The notes under the pieces were generated by a model. That model saw only the letters and a program-made list of their open reading frames with translations. It had not been told where the DNA came from and ran no database searches. A program made the translations under genes and the position numbers. Positions 1-4,763 of a DNA stretch of 15,844 bases are shown piece by piece (the stretch's first letter is position 1; each line of letters begins with the position of its first letter). Source of the DNA: Candidatus Woesearchaeota archaeon. GTDB lineage: Archaea > Nanobdellota > Nanobdellia > Woesearchaeales > JACQNA01. The DNA lies in NCBI GenBank assembly GCA_016203335.1, contig JACQNA010000058.1:1-15844 (forward strand), read 5' to 3'.

Positions 1-17
1 AAAAATAAAAAGTTTTT
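1..17 (-). terminator. T-rich tract, candidate terminator of SDR transcript
   Basis: Read on the minus strand, the hairpin at 26-48 is followed within about 10 nt by AAAAACTTTTTATTTTT. Oligo-T runs on the non-template strand are the known archaeal termination signal, and here one follows a strong stem-loop downstream of the SDR gene. It is cut by the window edge, so its full extent is not visible. Confidence 0.45.
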
Positions 18-120
18 GAGCATGCTCAGAAATGCGAGGCATTTCTGACACACACTCAGAATTCCACCCTATTGTGGTTTACGCTGGTAAACCACCAGTC
101 CAAGACTGGTGGAATTCTGA
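18..120. repeat. Cluster of hairpins with alternative pairings
   Basis: Three inverted repeats are packed here. Bases 26-35 pair with 39-48 (10 bp, loop GAG), preceded by the palindrome GAGCATGCTC at 18-27. Bases 56-68 (TCAGAATTCCACC) pair perfectly with 108-120 and enclose two smaller hairpins: 74-82 with 87-95 (GTGGTTTAC, 4-nt loop) and 96-100 with 104-108. A competing hairpin, 92-100 with 104-112 (CCACCAGTC, loop CAA), cannot form together with the other two, so at least two mutually exclusive folds exist. The element starts 4 nt past the SDR stop codon, so it would lie in the 3' untranslated region of that transcript. It could be a terminator or RNA-stabilising structure, a dispersed palindromic repeat, or the subterminal hairpins of a transposable element. 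The base pairing is seen directly; the function is unknown. Confidence 0.75.
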
Positions 121-123
121 TGT

Positions 124-819
124 TTAAACTTTTTTATTCTGCCTTCTCAGCACCACATGCCACTCATCATCCGGGTTCTGGATGTGCCTGAGAATCTTTC
201 CTGCGACGAAATCAGGCTCCATGAAGTCAGGCTGCATCCGCCCGGGATGCGTGCGGAAGAGGTTGGTTTTCATGCCGCCTGGCGAGAATACGGAGACGCG
301 GATGCCTGTTCCTGCCAATTCTGTCCGCAGGCAGCCGGTCAATCCGATAATTGCTGCCTTGGAGGCGCCGTATGCCACCTGGCTGGTCTTATAGTCAACA
401 GCGGCTGTTGAGCCGATGTTGAGGATGTGGCCAGAGCCCTGCTTCTTCATTACCTTAACTGCTGCCTGCGAGGTGTAGATGGGCCCGAACACATTGGTCT
501 CGAAGAGGTCATGGATGTCCTGCTCAGTAATTTTGTCAATCGGCGCCATCCGCCAGGTGCCGGCATTATTGATTAAGATGTCCAAGCGGCCGAATGACTG
601 GATAGCAGTCTGGATAAGCTGTTCGCAGTCTGCCTTGCGCCGGACATCAATAACCAGTGCAATCACCGGCTTGCGCTTCATGGTTTTTAGAAATGCCTCC
701 TGCTCCGCAGGATCCTTGCCGCCAAGAACAAGCTTGTATCCTTTTTTGAGCAGTGCCCGGGAGAGTGACGCTCCGAGCCCGCTGTACGCCCCGGTGATTG
801 CTGCTACTTTTGCGGCCAT
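124..819 (-). CDS. Short-chain dehydrogenase/reductase (SDR family)
   Basis: NAD(P)-dependent oxidoreductase of the classical SDR family, 231 aa, a typical length. Visible motifs, numbered from the chosen start: the glycine-rich cofactor loop TGAYSGLG (9-16), NNAG (84-87), and a complete catalytic set Asn109, Ser137, Tyr150 and Lys154 (YGASK). No signal peptide or membrane segment is visible, so it should be cytosolic. The start is taken at the ATG at 819. A TTG seven codons upstream is in frame, but a TATA-like TTTATAAG lies 25-32 nt before the ATG, placing transcription start near the ATG. Asp58 (VIDVRR) follows beta-strand 3; the residues after beta-strand 2 (GGKD) do not clearly settle NAD versus NADP. 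The substrate cannot be inferred. It follows the peroxiredoxin gene by 25 nt but appears to have its own promoter. Confidence 0.9.
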   Translation of the reverse strand: MAAKVAAITGAYSGLGASLSRALLKKGYKLVLGGKDPAEQEAFLKTMKRKPVIALVIDVRRKADCEQLIQTAIQSFGRLDILINNAGTWRMAPIDKITEQDIHDLFETNVFGPIYTSQAAVKVMKKQGSGHILNIGSTAAVDYKTSQVAYGASKAAIIGLTGCLRTELAGTGIRVSVFSPGGMKTNLFRTHPGRMQPDFMEPDFVAGKILRHIQNPDDEWHVVLRRQNKKV

Positions 820-843
820 TCTGTTATTATCAGCGCTCAAGAG

Positions 844-851
844 CTTATAAA
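844..851 (-). promoter_or_regulatory. TATA box of the SDR gene
   Basis: TTTATAAG on the minus strand sits 25-32 nt upstream of the ATG at 819, the distance expected for a leaderless archaeal transcript. It overlaps the last codons of the peroxiredoxin gene, so the promoter is embedded in the upstream gene's end. It favours the ATG over the upstream in-frame TTG at 840. Confidence 0.55.
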
Positions 852-1357
852 TTCTTCTCTCCCGGCTGCCAGTCTACCGGGCAGAGGCCGCCGGTCTGGA
901 ATGCCTGCAGCACTCTCAGGGTTTCGTCAACACTCCTGCCGACGTTTAGGTCAGAGATGACTGCATAGCGGAGGATGCCTTCCGGATCAATGATGAATGT
1001 TCCTCTGAGTGCAATGCCCTTCTGTTCGATCAGCACGCCGTATGCCCTGCTGACTGCATGACTGGTATCGGCAAGCACAGGGAAAGCGACATCCGGCATG
1101 TCGCGCTGGAACCAGGCCTTGTGGGAATGGACAGAATCAGTGGAGGCGGCGATGACTACCGCATTATGCCCCTGGAAATCCGCGTATCTTTTCGCAAATC
1201 CCCTGATTTCTGTGGGGCAGACAAAGGTGAAGTCCAGGGGATAAAAGAACAAGATGACCCATTTGCCTAAGTAGTCATCTAAGCGGACATTGGCAAACCC
1301 GCCGTTCACATATGCTTCTGCAGAGAACACCGGTGCAGGATCTCCAATCTTGGCCAT
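845..1357 (-). CDS. 2-Cys peroxiredoxin (AhpC/Prx1 type)
   Basis: Thiol peroxidase reducing hydrogen peroxide, alkyl hydroperoxides or peroxynitrite in the cytosol; 170 aa from the chosen start. It begins with the family-typical IGDPAP segment and carries the peroxidatic cysteine in FTFVCPTE (Cys47). The resolving cysteine lies near the C terminus in GGLCPVDWQPG (Cys159), marking a typical 2-Cys Prx1/AhpC enzyme acting as a disulfide-linked dimer. The reading frame also opens at an ATG at 1390 that overlaps the ferredoxin stop (TAATG). That would add an unusual hydrophobic 11-residue extension. The inner ATG at 1357 is preferred because TTAAAAAC lies 22-29 nt upstream of it. The reductant is not encoded in the window as a recognisable thioredoxin; the adjacent ferredoxin raises the untested idea of a ferredoxin-linked reduction route. 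Confidence 0.93.
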   Translation of the reverse strand: MAKIGDPAPVFSAEAYVNGGFANVRLDDYLGKWVILFFYPLDFTFVCPTEIRGFAKRYADFQGHNAVVIAASTDSVHSHKAWFQRDMPDVAFPVLADTSHAVSRAYGVLIEQKGIALRGTFIIDPEGILRYAVISDLNVGRSVDETLRVLQAFQTGGLCPVDWQPGEKNL

Positions 1358-1378
1358 CAGAAAAGGGAATACTAAATA

Positions 1379-1386
1379 GTTTTTAA
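1379..1386 (-). promoter_or_regulatory. TATA box of the peroxiredoxin gene
   Basis: TTAAAAAC on the minus strand ends 22 nt before the ATG at 1357, the same spacing as for the ferredoxin and HAD genes here. It supports the inner ATG as the real start and a separate, leaderless peroxiredoxin transcript. Confidence 0.5.
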
Positions 1387-1389
1387 GCA

Positions 1390-1590
1390 TTACTGCTCTT
1401 CAACAGTCACTTCACCGTTTGGAGAATTGGAATCGCAGGCATGGCAGGCGATGCAGTCCTGGTTTCTCGCAACAATCACCTTGCCTGCTGCATCCTTGTC
1501 AAAGACCTGCACCGGGCAGAGCTCCTTGACCTCTTCCAGCACTTTTAAATCCTTGACCTTCTCGTAGTGGATAGTGACTTTGGTGGGCAT
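1390..1590 (-). CDS. Small single-cluster ferredoxin-like protein
   Basis: A 66-residue protein with exactly four cysteines: Cys25 in ELCPVQVF, and Cys46, Cys49 and Cys52 in CIACHAC. This matches one [4Fe-4S] cluster of the bacterial ferredoxin fold, with the second CxxxCP set replaced by SNSPNG. It is a likely cytosolic electron carrier. The frame stays open upstream to an ATG at 1671, but the ATG at 1590 is chosen. The added 27 residues do not look like ferredoxin, and the TATA-like TTAAATAT lies 22-29 nt before the inner ATG, inside the longer frame. It is the first gene of the ferredoxin-peroxiredoxin-SDR cluster, which suggests it donates electrons in a redox or stress pathway; its partner is not shown by the sequence. 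Confidence 0.85.
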   Translation of the reverse strand: MPTKVTIHYEKVKDLKVLEEVKELCPVQVFDKDAAGKVIVARNQDCIACHACDSNSPNGEVTVEEQ

Positions 1591-1611
1591 GAGAGGGAGT
1601 GGAGGGCGATG

Positions 1612-1619
1612 ATATTTAA
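1612..1619 (-). promoter_or_regulatory. TATA box of the ferredoxin gene
   Basis: TTAAATAT on the minus strand lies 22-29 nt upstream of the ATG at 1590, with a C just before it. The spacing fits leaderless initiation and decides the start of the ferredoxin gene. Confidence 0.6.
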
Positions 1620-1683
1620 GGGTTGCGGTTAAACGCATTTTATATGTATTGAAAGAATTCTTCTTCGTCAATTCTCCCTAGTT

Positions 1684-1881
1684 TCAAGATCTTTTCTCCT
1701 TGAGCGGGAACTCTTCAAGGTACAGCTCAGTCGCTTCCTTTACGTTAGAGATGGCTTCGTCTATTGTCTTACCCTGGCTGACGGTGCCTACTTCCGGGCA
1801 TTGGGCTACGTACATATCTTCTTCCTTATGAATGACTGCGGTCAGATGTTCCATTGCCTGTTCACTGTAAAAGTTAGGCAT
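1684..1881 (-). CDS. Short HicB-like protein (UPF0150 type)
   Basis: A 65-aa protein whose core has the features of the HicB antitoxin/UPF0150 partial RNase-H-like fold: LTAVIHKEEDMYVAQCPEVG, then a Q-G-x-T turn (SQGKTIDEA) and a helix ending KEATELYLEEF. It lacks any C-terminal helix-turn-helix or ribbon-helix-helix DNA-binding domain and ends just after the core. No HicA toxin with its dsRNA-binding-like fold is adjacent, so it is an orphan HicB-like protein, common in archaea. The ATG at 1854 (tenth codon) is an alternative start that matches where the family usually begins; two overlapping TATA candidates upstream do not settle the choice. It is divergent from the plus-strand BECR-like/DUF2283 pair, and whether they interact is unknown. 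Confidence 0.8.
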   Translation of the reverse strand: MPNFYSEQAMEHLTAVIHKEEDMYVAQCPEVGTVSQGKTIDEAISNVKEATELYLEEFPLKEKRS

Positions 1882-1885
1882 CCCG

Positions 1886-1917
1886 CGTATATAAAGGTAA
1901 TTAAAAAGGTTTATATA
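1886..1917. promoter_or_regulatory. Divergent promoter region with back-to-back TATA boxes
   Basis: This AT-rich stretch separates the divergent HicB-like and BECR-like genes. On the plus strand TTTATATA (1910-1917) lies 25-32 nt before the ATG at 1942, ideal for a leaderless transcript. On the minus strand the same self-complementary core (ATATATAAA, 1909-1917) lies 29-37 nt before the ATG at 1881. A second box, TTTATATA (1886-1893), could serve the inner ATG at 1854. The shared TATA core suggests the two directions may compete or be co-regulated. Confidence 0.6.
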
Positions 1918-1941
1918 TTCGCAAGCCTGCTTATATTCTGG

Positions 1942-2259
1942 ATGGATGGCATTTATTTTGAGGTCATATCAAAACTCGGCAAAAGGATTGTGGTGACCAC
2001 ATCCAGGTTGGATCTGATTGCCAAAACAAAGCATCCGGAGATCAGCGGCAAAGAAGAAGAGGTAAGGGAAACATTATACAACCCAGATGAGATACGGCTC
2101 AGTAAAAGTGATGCAACGGTTTACCTTTATTACAAATATTACGGTGGACTATCGCTTTCCGTCGTCGTCAAGCACAAAAATGGCGAAGGATTTGTTGTCA
2201 CTGCATATTACACAGACAGGATAAAAGAAGGAAAACAACTGTATAAGAGGCAACCATGA
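1942..2259 (+). CDS. Putative BECR-fold nuclease-like toxin of a two-gene cassette
   Basis: A 105-aa protein. Its layout recalls the small phage-Barnase-EndoU-ColicinE5/D-RelE-like (BECR) nuclease families: an HPE element (31-33) after a first helix, NPDEIRLSKSD (47-57), a hydrophobic strand YLYYKYY (61-67), and the closing strand FVVTAYYTDRIKEGK (84-98). His31, Arg52, Lys55, Thr87 and Tyr89 are plausible active-site residues by position, which is inference. The open frame extends upstream to 1801, but the ATG at 1942 is chosen because a consensus TATA box lies 25-32 nt before it and the upstream part crosses the divergent promoter. Its stop overlaps the next gene's start by ATGA, so the two should be co-translated. 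The family pairing is from memory and was not searched. Confidence 0.75.
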   Translation: MDGIYFEVISKLGKRIVVTTSRLDLIAKTKHPEISGKEEEVRETLYNPDEIRLSKSDATVYLYYKYYGGLSLSVVVKHKNGEGFVVTAYYTDRIKEGKQLYKRQP

Positions 2260-2468
2260 AAAAGATCAGGGTATTTTTTGACCAAGAAGGGAACACATTG
2301 GATGTGTGGTTTGAGAAGCCGAGAAAGGTTATTTGCGAGGAGACCGGAGAAGAGGTCATACTCAAAAAAGATCCGAAAACAAAAAAAGTCATCGGCTTTG
2401 AGAAATTGAACTTTAACCGGAACAAATCGAGGATCCATGACCTGCCTGTGGAAGTTGTGGTGAGCTGA
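2256..2468 (+). CDS. DUF2283 family small protein, candidate antitoxin
   Basis: A 70-aa protein matching the DUF2283 pattern: an opening strand KIRVFFDQEGNTLDVWF, a conserved middle VICEETGEEVILKKDP, then VIGFEKLNF and a closing DLPVEVVV segment. DUF2283 proteins are recurrent small partners of toxin-like nucleases. Here the gene overlaps the BECR-like gene by 4 bp (ATGA), with an AGAGG ribosome-binding sequence inside the upstream gene's end. Overlap plus small size suggests an antitoxin or immunity partner, but DUF2283 is not experimentally characterised to my knowledge, so this role is inference. The gene converges on dCTP deaminase, with only 29 nt between the two stop codons. Confidence 0.8.
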   Translation: MKKIRVFFDQEGNTLDVWFEKPRKVICEETGEEVILKKDPKTKKVIGFEKLNFNRNKSRIHDLPVEVVVS

Positions 2469-2491
2469 TTCTGAAGCAGAATGATACTGTA

Positions 2492-2518
2492 AGGATATTA
2501 TTTATCCATAAATATCCT
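2492..2518. terminator. Weak hairpin between convergent genes
   Basis: AGGATATT (2492-2499) can pair with AATATCCT (2511-2518) across an 11-nt A/T loop, and it overlaps the dCTP deaminase stop codon. It lies between convergent genes and could help end either transcript. There is no long T run beside it on either strand, so confidence is low. Confidence 0.25.
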
Positions 2519-3061
2519 GCTCGACGCGGGGTCCTGCTGCGCGCTGTATTTTGCATCCGGCTTTTTGTTGTAGGGGCGCTCGGCTGGGCTGCTCAGCTTG
2601 GTAAAGGTGATCCTGCAGACCCGCTGTCCCGGCCATAATGCAACCGGAATCTTGGAGATGTTGGATACCTCCAATGTCAGGAATCCCTCGAATCCCGGGT
2701 CAAAGGAATTGGCAGTGGAATGGACAACAACGCCCAGCCTGCCCAGGGAACTCCTGCCGTCTAATGTTCCGACAAGATCGTCTGGCATCTTGAGGTATTC
2801 TTTGGTGGTGGCAAGGACTAAATCGCCCGGATGCACAATAAACGGCTCATCATCGGTCTTCTCAATGAGCTGCATATGGCTGGGGTCCAGCCCTTTCCTG
2901 GTGTCGATATGGGTGATGTTGGAATGGTTGAATGTCCGAAACTTGTTGCCGAGGCGGAGATCAACCGAGCAGGCATCAATATGGCTCTCATCTAAGCCAT
3001 CAATGATGATCTTCCTTTCCCGGAGATATGTCTTAATTTCCCGGTCGCTGAGCACTACCAT
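2498..3061 (-). CDS. dcd: dCTP deaminase (dUTPase superfamily)
   Basis: Converts dCTP to dUTP plus ammonia, supplying dUMP for thymidylate synthesis; cytosolic, 187 aa, normal for the family. Visible motifs: SVDLRLG (32-38), GRSSLGRLG (102-110), HSTANSFDPGFEG (114-126), the catalytic glutamate in LTLEV (Glu131), the LWPGQRVCRITF strand (142-153), and the C-terminal KYSAQQDPASSRI that closes over the nucleotide. Whether it is a bifunctional dCTP deaminase/dUTPase, as in some methanogens, cannot be decided from motifs by eye. The start is the ATG at 3061, inside the end of the MazG-like gene (29-nt overlap), preceded by the Shine-Dalgarno-like GAGAGGT. An in-frame start further upstream at 3166 would overlap MazG by over 130 nt and adds no conserved sequence. 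It is the last gene of a three-gene nucleotide operon. Confidence 0.95.
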   Translation of the reverse strand: MVVLSDREIKTYLRERKIIIDGLDESHIDACSVDLRLGNKFRTFNHSNITHIDTRKGLDPSHMQLIEKTDDEPFIVHPGDLVLATTKEYLKMPDDLVGTLDGRSSLGRLGVVVHSTANSFDPGFEGFLTLEVSNISKIPVALWPGQRVCRITFTKLSSPAERPYNKKPDAKYSAQQDPASSRIFMDK

Positions 3062-3377
3062 GGCTGAACCTCTCGCTGTTTTTTGCTGATTTCTGGTAAA
3101 AGGCTTTCTCGATGTCCATCTCCAGGAGATTGCCGAGGATAAGGAGGTAGATAAACACATCAACAAGCTCCTCTTTCATCTCCTCTTGGTACGCTGCATG
3201 ATGCGGCTCTCCGGCAACCTTCAGGCGGTGGCGCTTTTTCACGAAATTGGCGAACTCGCCGACTTCTCCAGCAAGGGCTGTGGAGAGGAAGAGCAGCTTC
3301 TCATCATAGGAAACATCTTTCCAGTGCGGAAAGTGGGCTGCGTCAAACTCTTTCTGGAACTGCTGGAGCTGCTTCAT
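3033..3377 (-). CDS. MazG-like nucleotide pyrophosphohydrolase
   Basis: All-alpha NTP pyrophosphohydrolase, 114 aa, a single MazG-like domain. The metal-binding signature is clear: E38-V-G-E41 on one helix and E70-L-V-D73 on the next, with the linker rich in His/Lys. Small MazG-like enzymes hydrolyse (d)NTPs to (d)NMP plus pyrophosphate and often act on dCTP, dUTP or damaged nucleotides. The gene starts inside the nucleotidase stop (ATGA overlap at 3374-3377) and its end overlaps the dCTP deaminase start. Given this context, dUTP from the deaminase is the most likely substrate, which would spare the cell a separate dUTPase (inference). The C terminus after KNSERF is poorly conserved and coincides with the overlap, so the last ten residues may be free to drift. 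Confidence 0.88.
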   Translation of the reverse strand: MKQLQQFQKEFDAAHFPHWKDVSYDEKLLFLSTALAGEVGEFANFVKKRHRLKVAGEPHHAAYQEEMKEELVDVFIYLLILGNLLEMDIEKAFYQKSAKNSERFSHGSAQRPGN

Positions 3378-4006
3378 GGGGTGTGGGCATAGCGATGCTG
3401 CCGCGGCATGTAGGTTTTTGCCGGGTCAAAATGGGCAACCAGGGTTGGCCAGTCCTCAAAGTTGTTCTCGAGAAAAGTGGCATTCCAGGGCTGCTGGATG
3501 GAGAGCAGCTGCAATCCCGGAGGAATGCTTCCCTCGAATGGCTCCGGGTCATCCTCGAGGAGATGCGTAATGCTAAGATCGCGGCAGAGCTCCATCTTGG
3601 TTTTCCTGGCACCATTCGTTTCTGTAATATATGGATTCTGGGCAAAATAAATGCCAGAAATCCATTTTCCAAAAAGGCTTTCGGTGATGTTGCGGGTATC
3701 ATGAGCTATCATATCATGGCGGGTGGTGATAATAGGCAGAGGGCCATACTTCCCTGCAAGAAAGCTGATGCCTGCAAGCGCTCCAGGCAGGATAGGGGCC
3801 TCCTGGAAGTAGGGAGAGGGGTAGAACTCCTGAAAAAGCATTTTTCCAAGCTCGGTTCTGGTGATACCCAGCAGCTCATCCCATCTGAGCGAGGTAAAAT
3901 CATTAAAATGAATCTGCCTGCCCCGCTGGAAGCGGAGAAAATCGCGGAAGGCGAGCGTCAGATTAATGAGAATGCCATCGATATCCGCAGCTATTCGCAC
4001 TGCCAT
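3374..4006 (-). CDS. HAD-superfamily 5'-nucleotidase-like phosphatase
   Basis: A 210-aa protein of the haloacid dehalogenase superfamily, resembling the 5'(3')-deoxyribonucleotidase branch. Motif I is D8-I-D10-G, with Asp8 the nucleophile and Asp10 the general acid/base. Motif II is in PIITTRHD (Thr94/95), a motif III lysine is at Lys135 or Lys137, and motif IV acidic residues are in LLEDDPEPF (Asp152, Asp153). The segment between motifs I and II (about residues 15-80) is a helical cap. It overlaps the MazG-like gene by ATGA and heads the operon with dCTP deaminase, so a (deoxy)pyrimidine monophosphate such as dUMP or dTMP is the likely substrate. Its start is fixed by a TATA box 22-29 nt upstream. 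Other HAD phosphatases with small caps remain possible. Confidence 0.78.
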   Translation of the reverse strand: MAVRIAADIDGILINLTLAFRDFLRFQRGRQIHFNDFTSLRWDELLGITRTELGKMLFQEFYPSPYFQEAPILPGALAGISFLAGKYGPLPIITTRHDMIAHDTRNITESLFGKWISGIYFAQNPYITETNGARKTKMELCRDLSITHLLEDDPEPFEGSIPPGLQLLSIQQPWNATFLENNFEDWPTLVAHFDPAKTYMPRQHRYAHTP

Positions 4007-4027
4007 AGGATAAGCGGGAAACTGCTG

Positions 4028-4035
4028 ATTTTTAA
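4028..4035 (-). promoter_or_regulatory. TATA box of the nucleotide-metabolism operon
   Basis: TTAAAAAT on the minus strand lies 22-29 nt before the HAD gene ATG at 4006, within the 55-nt gap after the ATPase pair. It suggests the three nucleotide genes are transcribed on their own leaderless mRNA, although read-through from the ATPase genes is possible. Confidence 0.55.
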
Positions 4036-4061
4036 TGATTTGTATGATGGAGTATTACTAC

Positions 4062-4763
4062 CTAATCCAGAACATCCTTCACGTGCTTGACCAAGACGCG
4101 GTCAGCCCCATCTTCCGCTGCCCTGCGGCAGACTGCTTCACAGTTCCTGAGGATCTGCCGGGGATTGCTGTTGGCTGCGTAGACCTTCTCGATGATATCG
4201 TCAGGCAGGAACTGCAGGTTGCCGATCCGCTTCCGCACCAGGGCAATGGCTGATTTCCTGTCCAGCTTGCTCAGGCGGAAGACATTGTCCTTGAGCAGCT
4301 CCCGCAAGGGGGAGGTGAGCAGGAGGTCTGCCTGCTTATGGGAAACCAGGATGATGGACTTGAAATAGCCTTTGTGGAAATAGGCAGCTGCATTGTCCGC
4401 ATCCTTTCTGCTCATGTCCTGGGCCTCGTCCAGCAGCAGGATCGTGCCTGTTTTCCGGATGCCCAGGAGCCTGCGGAAGAAGGTCATGCCGGAGAGCAAA
4501 GAGTCAAAGTCAATGCTCTTCTCCCGCTCGTTGCAGGAGTAATAGATGACATCCTTTTGCCCGCGGAAGGAATTGATAATCCGCTTGAGGACTGTTGTCT
4601 TGCCTGAGCCGTATTCTCCGGTGAGCAGGAGCACGCTGCCCTGCGCGATCTTCTTGGTGATGTCTTCCACTGCCCCTTCATAGCCGAAGAGCTCGTCATG
4701 GAATGCAGCCGGCTTGATGGAGAACGGATTGCTGGAGAATCCCAGGCTCTGGTACCAGGTCAT
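4062..4763 (-). CDS. P-loop (AAA+ / ExeA-like) ATPase, intact Walker motifs
   Basis: A 233-aa ATPase with the architecture of the ExeA/TniB-Orc-like AAA+ group. It opens with WYQSLGFSSNPFS, a signature seen at the N terminus of that group. Walker A is GEYGSGKTT (49-57), Walker B ILLLDEAQD (108-116) with a complete Asp-Glu pair, and an ILVSHK strand (138-143) lies in the sensor-1 region. A small helical lid follows from about residue 165 (LDRKSAIALVRKRIG, NSNPRQILRNC). There is no membrane segment and no zinc ribbon. The gene starts inside the stop codon of its paralogue (ATGA, 4760-4763), so the two products are likely made in fixed ratio and probably work together. ExeA-type ATPases act in secretion-pore assembly and TniB-type ones in transposition; neither role is shown here, so the function is unassigned. 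Confidence 0.85.
   Translation of the reverse strand: MTWYQSLGFSSNPFSIKPAAFHDELFGYEGAVEDITKKIAQGSVLLLTGEYGSGKTTVLKRIINSFRGQKDVIYYSCNEREKSIDFDSLLSGMTFFRRLLGIRKTGTILLLDEAQDMSRKDADNAAAYFHKGYFKSIILVSHKQADLLLTSPLRELLKDNVFRLSKLDRKSAIALVRKRIGNLQFLPDDIIEKVYAANSNPRQILRNCEAVCRRAAEDGADRVLVKHVKDVLD

Noticed and set aside
1684..1881. A complete HicAB toxin-antitoxin system
   Set aside because: No HicA-like gene lies on either side; only the short HicB-like protein is present.
1801..1941. Upstream extension of the BECR-like open frame
   Set aside because: It crosses the divergent promoter and the HicB-like gene, and a TATA box placed for the ATG at 1942 lies inside it.
3062..3166. Longer N terminus for dCTP deaminase
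   Set aside because: The added residues are an out-of-frame reading of the MazG-like gene, and the family begins at MVVLSDREI.
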